In this document: piece after piece, positions 1 to 5,990 of the stretch
Numbering within the stretch: the first letter of the stretch is position 1
Layout: each line of letters opens with the position of its first letter
Origin: UBA927 sp964367095
GTDB lineage: Bacteria > Patescibacteriota > Microgenomatia > UBA10105 > UBA927
Direction of reading: 5' to 3'
NCBI GenBank assembly: GCA_964367095.1
Contig: CAYIXE010000013.1
Span: forward strand, 1-22,219
DNA length: 22,219 nt
Made by a program: the position numbers and the translations under genes
The notes under the pieces: model-generated
What the model saw: the letters and a program-made list of their open reading frames with translations, nothing else
What the model was told of the DNA's origin: nothing
The model's database searches: none

Positions 1-16
1 TATACCTACCAGTGTA

Positions 17-388
17 TCAAAAATTCAAGCTAACTTCTAAAACAGGGTCTAAGATCGCAGGGTCGACGTAAGGCACAAGCAGGGCTAGATTTTTCGCATT
101 CGCACGATAAAAAAGATCGAAGAAAAATCCGGCAAACGGCACAGAGCCAAATATGAAGTCAACCACGATATTCCATGCCATCCGCCAATAAATGTGTTGC
201 GGGACGCTTAACTGATACGCAATCCAAAAAACATAGCAAGAAAGTGCAATCCCAACATAGTTTCCAAATATGGGAAGTAAATCGAGAAATGGATCTACCC
301 CAAACTTAACACCCAAAATAGTAAACTTAGTGTCCAAAAGCTTTACTAACCTTTCTGCTATGAGGAAGTGTGATTTTTTAGGTATCAT
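17..388 (-). CDS. DUF4112 family small membrane protein
   Basis: A 123-residue protein that matches my memory of the DUF4112 family: an N-terminal amphipathic segment with LLDTKF and the phrase GVDPFLDLLPIFG, followed by two hydrophobic stretches (about residues 36-62 and 72-93) and the closing DLFYRANAKN motif. The function of the family is unknown; the sequence shows only that it is likely an inner-membrane protein with two membrane segments. It follows the Fic gene by 14 bp on the same strand, so the two may be co-transcribed. There is no Shine-Dalgarno sequence in front of the ATG at 388; the upstream bases are A/T only. Family call is fairly secure, role unknown. Confidence 0.8.
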   Translation of the reverse strand: MIPKKSHFLIAERLVKLLDTKFTILGVKFGVDPFLDLLPIFGNYVGIALSCYVFWIAYQLSVPQHIYWRMAWNIVVDFIFGSVPFAGFFFDLFYRANAKNLALLVPYVDPAILDPVLEVSLNF

Positions 389-402
389 TATTTAAAAAGT
401 AA

Positions 403-1386
403 TTATATCTTCACTGTATATACGACACCTTTGGTAGAACCCATTTTTTGTATCAGCCCCGCCTTTATCAATTGTGACACATCATTGTGAAGCGTGCGCG
501 TGGGCACCGCACGAAAACGTCTTGCCAAAAAATCAAAACTGATCATCTTGTGATCATGTAATATGTTCATAATCTCGCCGCGACGTGGCAACAAGTGAGC
601 ATATGTATCGGGCTTACCGCTCTCGTGCGCTGCTTTCAGTGACGCTTTAGCTTGCGTCAAAAGAGCAGCAAGATAAAACTCTACAAATTCTGTCACATCT
701 TGGCGATCTAGACCCAAGAAATGATAATAATCATTACGATGCTCATCAAGATATTGTTCAAACGGCACGAGGCCACTAAAATCATACTTTCCATTTTGAA
801 GTATATAGGCGGATAACAACCTGCCAACTCTACCGTTGCCATCCAAAAATGGATGTATTTTTTCAAACCAAATATGAGCAACTCCAGAAATGACAGGGGG
901 CGCATCGTTGGTGGTGTTGATATAGGCACAAAGCTCATCTATGAGAGTATAAATTTTTTGTGGAGCGGGAGTTAAATACACAGCATTACCTGCTTTATCA
1001 AAAATTGCTGACTCCTCCATGCGGAGACTTCCAGCATCTACAGAAAGTGTGTTAAGAACACGAGCATGAAGCTTTTTTAACATTTTTGTGGAAACACTCT
1101 GATCCACAAGAGTCTGTAACTGCTCGTATGCAGAAACGAGATTGTTCACCTCAATCTTGTGCCTATCGCGATCATTGACATGTACATGAACTATGTCTGC
1201 AAACTCGAGAGGATTACCCTCTATACGCGCACTATAGAGTGAACTTTTTAAAAGAGACGCTCGTCGTAAACTTGTGATCTTTTCAGGAGAAATCGGCTGG
1301 AGCTCATAACTACTCTTTAGGATATCTAGCTCGTAAAGCGATTGTTTTACAACCGAAGTGATTGTATACGTCGGTGGAAATTTCAT
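403..1386 (-). CDS. Fic family protein with C-terminal winged helix
   Basis: Fic enzymes transfer AMP (or another nucleotide part) to a hydroxyl side chain of a target protein. Counting from the ATG at 1386 (327 aa), the core motif HPFLDGNGRVGR is at residues 178-189 with catalytic His178 and the phosphate-binding GNGR. An inhibitory-helix-like motif, SARIEGN with Glu56, lies N-terminal to the core, as in class II Fic proteins that block their own ATP site. Residues from about 265 to the end (LLPRRGEIMNIL onward) look like a winged helix-turn-helix, the usual architecture of this large free-standing Fic group. I prefer ATG 1386 to the TTG at 1392 because AAGG lies 7 nt upstream of it. A 10-bp tandem repeat sits just upstream (1401-1440) and may be an operator read by the protein's own winged helix. 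The target is unknown; there is no antitoxin gene beside it. Confidence 0.93.
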   Translation of the reverse strand: MKFPPTYTITSVVKQSLYELDILKSSYELQPISPEKITSLRRASLLKSSLYSARIEGNPLEFADIVHVHVNDRDRHKIEVNNLVSAYEQLQTLVDQSVSTKMLKKLHARVLNTLSVDAGSLRMEESAIFDKAGNAVYLTPAPQKIYTLIDELCAYINTTNDAPPVISGVAHIWFEKIHPFLDGNGRVGRLLSAYILQNGKYDFSGLVPFEQYLDEHRNDYYHFLGLDRQDVTEFVEFYLAALLTQAKASLKAAHESGKPDTYAHLLPRRGEIMNILHDHKMISFDFLARRFRAVPTRTLHNDVSQLIKAGLIQKMGSTKGVVYTVKI

Positions 1387-1400
1387 AACCAAACCTTACA

Positions 1401-1440
1401 ATATATTGCATAATGTTGCAAGATGTTGCATTATATTGCA
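1401..1440 (-). promoter_or_regulatory. Four exact 10-bp tandem repeats upstream of the Fic gene
   Basis: Four consecutive 10-bp units each end in TTGCA (at 1406-1410, 1416-1420, 1426-1430, 1436-1440); a degenerate fifth unit, ATATCGCC, follows. The consensus is ATRTTGCAWN on the plus strand. The spacing equals roughly one helical turn, so a protein could bind every unit on the same DNA face. The block begins 15 bp before the Fic start and overlaps a possible -10 box (TATATT, 1405-1400 on the minus strand). I infer an operator; nothing in the sequence identifies the regulator. Confidence 0.6.
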
Positions 1441-1507
1441 AAATATCGCCTGCTATTCACGATACTTTGCTCTACCACACGATGTGGCACACTGGCAGAA
1501 AAAGCGA

Positions 1508-1513
1508 TATGCT
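1508..1513 (+). promoter_or_regulatory. -10 box TATGCT six bases before an ATG
   Basis: TATGCT at 1508-1513 is followed by six bases and then ATG at 1520, the same geometry as the other leaderless promoters in this window. A weak -35 candidate, TGGCAC, sits 17 bp upstream (1485-1490). This supports transcription of the short plus-strand ORF at 1520. Confidence 0.45.
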
Positions 1514-1519
1514 AGAGAC

Positions 1520-1648
1520 ATGAAAGCCGAACGCTACAACGCAAATGAACATGTAAATTGGAAAAACATCATCACCAAAAACTTTGTCGGAGGCATCATG
1601 TGGGGCTTGGGATCGGGCAAACGAAAATCTGTAGCATTCATTTTTTAG
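1520..1648 (+). CDS. 42-residue small protein, possible DUF5665 remnant
   Basis: A short plus-strand ORF in the 245-bp space between the Fic gene and the next minus-strand gene. Its middle, NFVGGIMWGLGS, resembles the start of the membrane helix of DUF5665-type small proteins of CPR bacteria (NFxxGxxWGLGxxxG), but the rest of the helix is missing and the ORF ends in a basic tail (SGKRKSVAFIF). It could be a truncated relic, or a real short peptide. The last 11 bp overlap the end of the convergent gene. The only support for expression is the -10-like box six bases before its ATG. Low certainty both for the gene and for the family. Confidence 0.35.
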   Translation: MKAERYNANEHVNWKNIITKNFVGGIMWGLGSGKRKSVAFIF

Positions 1649-1931
1649 CATTCGATACCATCTGTGTCACTGCGTAATTTTGAAATAGGGTTGAATACAT
1701 CAGCGCATCCTCTGCCACTCGACCAGAGTTCTGTTGATGTAAAATTTTCGGTAAAGTCTGTAATAATTTTTGGAGATATGGCTTTATATTCTCTATATCT
1801 ATTTCACTTTTACGTTTCAGTGCTTCCTCTGAAAAACGCTTCGCCGTAGCGTATGAACCAGCGTGATATCCAAGTGCCACACGCTTAAGATCCATAGCCA
1901 ATGAACTAATGGAGTAATATGTATCATTCAT
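1638..1931 (-). CDS. Hypothetical protein, 97 aa, all-helical
   Basis: I do not recognise this family. The protein has no signal peptide and no membrane segment; the composition (many Leu, Lys, Glu, Ala; SEEALKRKSEIDIENIKPYLQKLLQTL) suggests a small helical bundle, and the N-terminal stretch SISSLAMDLKRVALGYHAGS is reminiscent of helical adaptor proteins. Its ATG overlaps the stop codon of the DUF5674 gene by 4 bp (1928-1931), so the two are translationally coupled and probably work together. It is the last gene of the group that starts with the HAD phosphatase. Confidence 0.8.
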   Translation of the reverse strand: MNDTYYSISSLAMDLKRVALGYHAGSYATAKRFSEEALKRKSEIDIENIKPYLQKLLQTLPKILHQQNSGRVAEDALMYSTLFQNYAVTQMVSNAKK

Positions 1932-2272
1932 AGGACTATTTGAAAAAAATATTCAGTAAATTTTTTATATGTATCGCGTATTGCTCCGTCTTGAATTTCA
2001 TTGCTTAGATTATTATCAGCTGGTCGAATATTTATAAATGAATTGTAATCGATAATTTTTGTCTCTAAGTCGACACCGCCTCCCCAGACATCGCTTTGAA
2101 GCGATCCGCTCTCGAGGAGCACTTGTTCTGAATCAAAGTGTCGATCACACCCAGCACTACAAATCTTTTGTTTCATGTCTATGACCGTTTTTATGTACGT
2201 ACCAAATTGCTCTTTCAATTTTTCAATCTCTTCTCTGGTATATGGCGCTGTGGTGGTAACGATCATGGTCAA
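1928..2272 (-). CDS. DUF5674 family protein
   Basis: A 114-residue soluble protein with the recognisable DUF5674 pattern: an N-terminal helix with EEIEKLKEQFG, then KTVIDMKQKI, a Leu-Glu-Ser-Gly-Ser segment (LLESGS), then the characteristic WGGGVDLETKIIDYNSFINIRPADNNLS and a final IRDTYKKFTEYF helix. Members are common in CPR and in some cyanobacteria; no biochemical role is known to me. The gene overlaps its neighbours by 4 bp on both sides (2269-2272 and 1928-1931), placing it in the middle of a tightly coupled three-gene group. A start at ATG 2266 (MIVTT) is possible as well. Confidence 0.85.
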   Translation of the reverse strand: MTMIVTTTAPYTREEIEKLKEQFGTYIKTVIDMKQKICSAGCDRHFDSEQVLLESGSLQSDVWGGGVDLETKIIDYNSFINIRPADNNLSNEIQDGAIRDTYKKFTEYFFQIVL

Positions 2273-3030
2273 CTCATTGTATCATGGAAGATATATTTCT
2301 CTATCGCGATAGCAAGCCCATCTTCATCGACACTTGGCGCTATCCAATCCGCTGCTTTTTTCAATTCGTCAGCCGCATTGCCCATAGCAACTTTAAGTCC
2401 TGCTAATTCAAAAAGCGGCAAGTCATTTCCCCCGTCTCCCACGACCATCACGTGCTTATGATCTACATTTAATCGAGAAAGGAGCGCCTGTAGGGCATGC
2501 TTTTTTGTTGCTAATTCATGAGTGATATGGACATCATATTTTCCAATCGTCCACGAACCCATGGCATGTGCCACTAACCCGCTGGTTTCTTTGACAATCT
2601 CAACTATTTCTTGCGCTTCTTCTTTCGACACTGCATAAATACAGGACAAACAAAGAGGTATGTTTGGATGATACGTTAAAAGTGACTCTCTGGGTACTTC
2701 TCTATCATCATCAACTTCATAATCACCCAACTTCTTTACCTTAAAAATCACCTGTTGCAGCAAAAGCGGATCCATCGCTTGTTTCCAGACAAATTGATTT
2801 GTTTTACATGAATACAAGGAAGCTCCACCATCCAAAATACATAAATCGTCAATGTTTAACGCATGCATTATTGCTTTGGTCGCTTTATATGATCTCCCTG
2901 TAGCGATCGACACATGACACAACTTTTGTGCTTTCTTGACTACCTCAATCACTCGCTTTGACGGCATGCCATCAAGTTGCATTGGTATGGCAGTTCCATC
3001 AAGATCAAAAACAAGCGCTTGAATATTCAT
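2269..3030 (-). CDS. HAD-superfamily hydrolase, Cof-like
   Basis: A Mg-dependent phosphatase of the HAD superfamily with a C2-type (Cof) cap. Counting from ATG 3030: motif I FDLDGT with nucleophile Asp9 and acid/base Asp11; motif II SIATGRS (residues 42-48); a lysine-bearing segment before the last motif (ATKKHALQALL); and motif IV GDGGNDLPLF near residue 204. The length (253 aa) is usual. The substrate cannot be read from the sequence; sugar phosphates or nucleotides are typical for Cof-like enzymes. ATG 3030 is preferred over ATG 3036 because a strong AAGGAGG lies 9 nt before it but only 3 nt before the other. The gene follows a Ser tRNA on the same strand and overlaps the next gene by 4 bp. 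Confidence 0.93.
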   Translation of the reverse strand: MNIQALVFDLDGTAIPMQLDGMPSKRVIEVVKKAQKLCHVSIATGRSYKATKAIMHALNIDDLCILDGGASLYSCKTNQFVWKQAMDPLLLQQVIFKVKKLGDYEVDDDREVPRESLLTYHPNIPLCLSCIYAVSKEEAQEIVEIVKETSGLVAHAMGSWTIGKYDVHITHELATKKHALQALLSRLNVDHKHVMVVGDGGNDLPLFELAGLKVAMGNAADELKKAADWIAPSVDEDGLAIAIEKYIFHDTMS

Positions 3031-3100
3031 AAACATTGCCCTCCTTCGCCCGTCTTAGCGGATTTCATCTCGCCGAAGCCGAGCTTTAGCGAGGCGAAGG

Positions 3101-3183
3101 CGGAGAGGGCGAGATTCGAACTCGCGGTTCTTGCGAACGGAGGTTTAGTAAACCTCTGCACTGGGCCACTATGCGACCTCTCC
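3101..3183 (-). tRNA. tRNA-Ser, anticodon ACT (unusual)
   Basis: A complete class II tRNA on the minus strand. Acceptor stem GGAGAGG pairs perfectly with CCTCTCC; D stem GCA/TGC; anticodon stem GAGGT/ACCTC with loop TTACTAA, giving anticodon A34-C35-T36; long variable arm GTTC-GCAA-GAAC; T stem GCGAG/CTCGC with loop TTCGAAT. The discriminator is G, as in serine tRNAs, and no CCA is encoded. ACT would read the serine codon AGT, but bacteria normally do this with GCT, and a GCT serine tRNA is present 0.7 kb away. Every stem is intact, so it is not an obvious pseudogene. A single base change G34 to A would explain it. Confidence 0.88.
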
Positions 3184-3200
3184 AAAATAATTTTCTAAAT

Positions 3201-3572
3201 TTATTGTAACGTTTCTTCTTGCTCTGGGTAAAACGCAGGGGTAGTAATAAGAAGCATTTTACAGTTTCCCTTATACGTAAATGTTGATCCGGCAGGAATT
3301 ACCACTAAATCTTCTTTCACGAAATTTTCTTTTTCCCCATTTATTTCAAAATACCCTTTACCCTCCAAAATGTAGTAGATAAAATCGCATGCATGCTCAA
3401 TAATGGTGGACTCATGACCTTTTTTCGTTTCGATTACACAGACGCCCGTTTTCTTGGCAATATCTACAACAGGAAATACTTTTCCTTTAATGCCGACTTT
3501 TTCAAACGAGTAATTCGTTGGTTTTTTGAGAATGTGTGATGACATAGGATTTAGTTGTCTTGCCCTCCTCAT
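3201..3572 (-). CDS. Cupin-domain protein
   Basis: A 123-residue single-domain cupin. The double-stranded beta-helix motifs are visible: STIIEHACDFIYYILEGKGYFEINGE (first motif, with the family's G-X-Y-X-I-N-G turn) and VKEDLVVIPAGSTFTYKGN (second motif, ending in the P-A-G-S turn). The usual metal ligands are reduced: the HxH pair is replaced by a single His in IIEHAC, so catalysis is uncertain and ligand binding is equally possible. It lies between two serine tRNA genes on the same strand. The start is ambiguous: ATG 3572 has GGAAAG right against it, while ATG 3545 (MSSHILKKP) begins the conserved part but its AGGAGG is 18 nt away. Confidence 0.85.
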   Translation of the reverse strand: MRRARQLNPMSSHILKKPTNYSFEKVGIKGKVFPVVDIAKKTGVCVIETKKGHESTIIEHACDFIYYILEGKGYFEINGEKENFVKEDLVVIPAGSTFTYKGNCKMLLITTPAFYPEQEETLQ

Positions 3573-3609
3573 CTTTCCGTTCGCCTCAACTCCGCACTAT
3601 TCGTGCGCG

Positions 3610-3629
3610 CCTGCCTGCCGGCAGGCAGG
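3610..3629. repeat. 20-bp palindromic repeat, copy 1
   Basis: CCTGCCTGCCGGCAGGCAGG is a perfect palindrome between the cupin gene and tRNA-Ser(TGA). The same 20 bp, with the preceding CGCG, recurs at 19855-19874. Such short GC-rich palindromes are typical dispersed intergenic repeats. Confidence 0.85.
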
Positions 3630-3697
3630 GCTCATGCTGTGATTATTGGCGGGCATTGTCATTTCTAAACTCGCAGATTCGTTAAGAAATGTCAATG

Positions 3698-3779
3698 CGG
3701 AGGATACAGGGGTCGAACCTGTTAGGGATTGCTCCCACGAGTTTTCAAGACTCGCGCATTACCGTCCTGCCCACCCTCC
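3698..3779 (-). tRNA. tRNA-Ser, anticodon TGA
   Basis: A class II tRNA on the minus strand. Acceptor GGAGGGT pairs with ATCCTCC (one G-T wobble); D stem GCA/TGC; anticodon stem CGAGT/ACTCG with loop CTTGAAA gives anticodon TGA (serine, UCN codons); variable arm GGGA-GCAA-TCCC; T stem ACAGG/CCTGT with loop TTCGACC. Discriminator G; no CCA encoded. Confidence 0.95.
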
Positions 3780-3841
3780 AGTGTATATATTCTATCAATC
3801 TCTCCTTACTTCTTACAAAAACGACAACGTTCAACGTTCCA

Positions 3842-3873
3842 GCAGCGTTTCCGCCAAAGGCGGATTACGCTGC
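3842..3873. repeat. Near-perfect inverted repeat beside tRNA-Ser(GCT)
   Basis: GCAGCGTTTCCGCC (3842-3855) and GGCGGATTACGCTGC (3859-3873) form an almost perfect stem around a 3-base loop. It begins exactly at the tRNA 3' end, so in the tRNA precursor it would form a strong hairpin next to the discriminator. It may be a processing or stabilising element, or a dispersed repeat like the others here. There is no T-run for an intrinsic terminator. Confidence 0.65.
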
Positions 3874-3957
3874 GGAGGGTACAGGATTTGAACCTGTGAA
3901 CGGTTATTCGCCGTTACGGCTTAGCAAGCCGCTCCATTACCGCTCTGGCAACCCTCC
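3873..3957 (-). tRNA. tRNA-Ser, anticodon GCT
   Basis: A class II tRNA on the minus strand. Acceptor GGAGGGT/ACCCTCC; D arm CCAGAGCGGTAATGG; anticodon stem GCGGC/GCCGT with loop TTGCTAA gives anticodon GCT (codons AGC and AGT); a long variable arm; T stem ACAGG/CCTGT with loop TTCAAAT. Discriminator G; no CCA encoded. It lies 35 bp downstream of the thiamine pyrophosphokinase gene. Confidence 0.95.
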
Positions 3958-3992
3958 AACCACACAATTATACACGAGAGCGATAGCGCGGA

Positions 3993-4649
3993 CTAATCCC
4001 TGCTTCTGACCACAAGAAGCATCCCATCATGGATAACGACCTTTGCCGGGGATGAAACAATCTCATTGCTAACGCCTAAACTCGATCCTGATACAAATAC
4101 GCGTCGCGAGGCGTTGTAGCGAAATCCAGAAAGGGTCACTGAAGCGCGATCATGGAATGGAAAAAATGATATGTATTTATACGTCTGAGACTTATGAAGG
4201 CTCACAAACCCTGAAACAAGCGATATTTCATTAAAGTTATCCACAATATATCCCAAAATATTGTGCGACTTGATACGCTGAAGAAGCTGTATTCCCGCCC
4301 ATGTATGATCCATACGACTTCCGATCACTCCAAAAACTTCTATTGTTTTGGGCCTTAGTGTACACGCATGATCAATCGCTAATTCCAAATCAGTCACGTC
4401 TTTTTCTTTTGGATGTTTCTCTACGATCCCCACTTCTTTTTCGATGAGTGCAAGCTCTCTCCCTGAAACGGAGTCAAAATCACCAATCGCCAAATCGGGA
4501 ATTATATGATTTTCTAAGAGCCAATATGCCCCACGATCAACCCCGATGACGTAGCTAGCTTTTTTTATACGCTTTTTCATCGCATAGGAAAGCGTGCCCC
4601 CAGCCACAATGGCTATGTGATGTATAGATTTTTTAATCGTTCCTTTCAT
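3993..4649 (-). CDS. Thiamine pyrophosphokinase
   Basis: Transfers pyrophosphate from ATP to thiamine, making thiamine diphosphate (EC 2.7.6.2), probably from imported thiamine. Counting from the upstream ATG at 4667: IAIVAGG (18-24), VIGVDRGAYWLLE (40-52), the Mg-binding GDFDS (62-66), HPKEKDVTDLELAID (85-99) and GVIGSRMDHTWAGIQLL (113-129), all hallmarks of the catalytic domain; the C-terminal beta-sandwich contributes the thiamine-contacting LGVSNE. Length (218-224 aa) is normal. Two ATGs (4667, 4664) lie inside a 36-bp palindrome and lack a ribosome site; ATG 4649, which leaves TATATC 5-6 bases upstream like other leaderless starts here, is my preferred start. It follows comF and precedes tRNA-Ser(GCT) on the same strand. 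Confidence 0.93.
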   Translation of the reverse strand: MKGTIKKSIHHIAIVAGGTLSYAMKKRIKKASYVIGVDRGAYWLLENHIIPDLAIGDFDSVSGRELALIEKEVGIVEKHPKEKDVTDLELAIDHACTLRPKTIEVFGVIGSRMDHTWAGIQLLQRIKSHNILGYIVDNFNEISLVSGFVSLHKSQTYKYISFFPFHDRASVTLSGFRYNASRRVFVSGSSLGVSNEIVSSPAKVVIHDGMLLVVRSRD

Positions 4650-4656
4650 ATAATGA

Positions 4657-4692
4657 TATATCATCATGCTAACATGTTAGCATGATGATATA
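4657..4692. repeat. 36-bp perfect palindrome at the thiamine pyrophosphokinase start
   Basis: The sequence is self-complementary from 4657 to 4692, centred between 4674 and 4675. Its core, CATGCTAACATGTTAGCATG, occurs again in front of uppS (12645-12664). It fills the 31-bp space between the comF stop and the thiamine pyrophosphokinase start, overlapping the latter's promoter or start region. An operator for a dimeric regulator or a mobile repeat are both possible. Confidence 0.85.
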
Positions 4693-4698
4693 GATGTA

Positions 4699-5391
4699 CT
4701 ATCGGGCCATGGTGACAGCCCAAACACGTTTCGCTCCGCTATGTTTTAATACACCTGCTGCTGCCCGCATCGTCGCCCCTGTCGTAAAAACATCATCAAA
4801 CAGTAAAACATTTTTATTTCGAACATCTATTTTTCCTTTCACGTTCAATGCAAATACACCATGCATATTTTTTAACCTATCGTCTTTATTTTTCATCTCG
4901 ACCTGCGGTTTTGTCTCTCGTGTTCGAAGAAGTATATCGGTGTAGATCGGGATCTGCAATCGATCAGCGACTAACTTACCCAGTATTTCAGCCTGATTAA
5001 ATCCCCGCTGATGCATGCGCATCTTGTGAAGCGGAATGGGGGAAAAAATTGGATGCACTAGTTTAAGGCATAAACTTTCAGACAAAGAAGTTTCTTGTAT
5101 TAACGAAACGAACTCAGCGGCTACATCAGACACGAATCGATATTTAAGCGCTTTCACTGCTTTTTTGATAACGCCGTCGTAATGAAAAAAACTTGTGAGT
5201 CCATCGACGGTAAATCGTGTGCGACACCCAGGATGCGTGCGTCCAAACATAGCAGGATGCTCACAGACAGGACAGATGGTTTCTGATTGGAGTATGGGAC
5301 GAATACGCATCTTACACTGATGACAAAAATAATTACCAATCTTGCCGCAACCGACACAACGTTTGGGGAAAATGAGGTCTAAAAGGTTCAT
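4699..5391 (-). CDS. ComF family phosphoribosyltransferase-like protein
   Basis: A 230-residue ComF-type protein: an N-terminal zinc ribbon (CVGCG at residues 12-16, CHQC at 23-26, then CPVC at 41-44 and a later Cys) followed by a type I phosphoribosyltransferase fold. The fold shows PIPLHKMRMHQRGFNQAEILGK and the PRPP-binding loop VLLFDDVFTTGAT near residues 195-207. In naturally competent bacteria ComF helps incoming single-stranded DNA enter the cytosol; CPR genomes usually carry competence-type DNA uptake genes, so a role in scavenging DNA is a reasonable inference. The start MNLLDLIFPKRC is the usual family N-terminus although there is no Shine-Dalgarno; TTTTTT lies directly before the ATG. 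Confidence 0.93.
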   Translation of the reverse strand: MNLLDLIFPKRCVGCGKIGNYFCHQCKMRIRPILQSETICPVCEHPAMFGRTHPGCRTRFTVDGLTSFFHYDGVIKKAVKALKYRFVSDVAAEFVSLIQETSLSESLCLKLVHPIFSPIPLHKMRMHQRGFNQAEILGKLVADRLQIPIYTDILLRTRETKPQVEMKNKDDRLKNMHGVFALNVKGKIDVRNKNVLLFDDVFTTGATMRAAAGVLKHSGAKRVWAVTMAR

Positions 5392-5400
5392 AAAAAATCA

Positions 5401-5486
5401 GGGGCGAAGTGTGGCGCCGCGATCTGTGGCGCCTGATAAGAATCAGGCATCCACACTCGTAAGCCATCCCGCTTCGCGGGATTGGC
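5401..5486 (-). repeat. Cluster of hairpins between the tmRNA and comF
   Basis: In the 100 bp between the tmRNA 3' end and comF: a strong hairpin ATCCCGC-TTC-GCGGGAT (5466-5482, extended by GCC/GGC); a second hairpin GCCTGAT-AAGA-ATCAGGC (5431-5448); and a direct repeat TGTGGCGCC (5410-5418, 5425-5433). On the minus strand the second stem can also be closed by CCTGAT followed by TTTTTT just before comF (5392-5403), which would act as an intrinsic terminator. Termination of the tmRNA transcript here is likely; the exact terminator is not certain. Confidence 0.6.
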
Positions 5487-5494
5487 AACGATTG

Positions 5495-5916
5495 TGGAGA
5501 TGCCGAGTAATGAGCTCGGGTCCGAAAACGAATATTTCAAACGTCTACAAGCGTAGTCCATTTGGTTTTCCCGCCAACAATAGAAATGAACAAAAATGAA
5601 AGCGGGATTTTGATCGAAATTGTCCTCCGAATCTTGCCGATCAGGAAAAATTCTGGCGCCTCGGCTGTTTTTTCATCGCGAGCACTTCACCGAGAAGAAA
5701 GTATCTTGCGATGGATCGTTAGACAGTCGCAAACGCGAACGCTTGGGTTGTCTGTGATCGCTTGAGGGCCAGTCGTTCTACTAAGTAGGCGTACTGTTCC
5801 TCGAGCTTGCTAAGAGTATTCTCAGCAATTATTAAGGTGACCATAATTTTACGGCTCTTTAGTCTTCGCCGGCTTGCAGTTTTTCAATGTGCGTAATCGT
5901 CGAATCAATCATCCCC
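5495..5916 (-). ncRNA. ssrA: tmRNA (transfer-messenger RNA)
   Basis: Rescues stalled ribosomes together with SmpB, whose gene lies immediately upstream. The minus-strand RNA begins GGGGATG followed by the conserved GATTCGACG, and ends TTCGGAC, T stem CCGAG/CTCGG and CATCTCC plus discriminator A. The acceptor stem GGGGATG/CATCTCC contains a G3-U70 wobble, the alanine identity pair, exactly as in the E. coli RNA. No CCA is encoded. A pseudoknot candidate (CGGC/GCCG) precedes the tag frame. The tag frame ends with TAA at 5721-5719, which lies in the 15-base loop of a TTGCGA/TCGCAA stem (5706-5732), as expected for helix 5. Odd: the tag would be 35 codons (resume GCT, 5826) or 39 codons (resume ACC, 5838) long and end QAFAFATV; and the T loop is CTCATTA rather than the usual TTCRA form. 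The call itself is firm; the tag length is inference. Confidence 0.93.
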
Positions 5917-5921
5917 ATCAA

Positions 5922-5990
5922 AATCTACAAATCTGCAAATTATAAATCTGCAAATCATTTGTCATTTGTAGATTTGTTTATTTGTAGATT
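5922..5990. repeat. A/T-rich direct and inverted repeats between smpB and ssrA
   Basis: AAATCTGCAAAT occurs twice, 15 bp apart (5929-5940, 5944-5955). AATCTACAAAT (5922-5932) is the exact inverse of two ATTTGTAGATT copies (5964-5974, 5980-5990). The transcript can fold into a long A/U hairpin between the smpB stop and the tmRNA 5' end. This fits a processing spacer if the two genes are co-transcribed, or a dispersed repeat. Confidence 0.75.

Noticed and set aside
1401..1450. Tandem TTGCA repeats as a CRISPR array
   Set aside because: Units are 10 bp with no spacers; there are no cas genes in the window.
1358..1519. Longer plus-strand frame extending upstream of the 42-codon ORF
   Set aside because: The upstream part crosses the tandem repeats and the Fic start and has no protein-like pattern; the promoter spacing favours ATG 1520.
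3061..3105. GC-rich stretch (CGCCGAAGCCGAGC... GCGAGGCGAAGGCGG) between the HAD gene and tRNA-Ser(ACT) as a terminator
   Set aside because: The arms do not pair well on inspection and there is no T-run; it looks like dispersed repeat material, but I cannot define a unit.
3101..3183. tRNA with ACT anticodon as a pseudogene or a leucine tRNA
   Set aside because: All stems pair, loops are canonical, and the discriminator is G rather than the A of leucine tRNAs; the anticodon cannot be shifted to a leucine triplet with U33 in place.
5342..5765. Two plus-strand open frames (85 and 67 aa) opposite the comF start and the tmRNA
   Set aside because: They lie antisense to the tmRNA and have no recognisable domain, ribosome site or promoter; the RNA structure explains the sequence.
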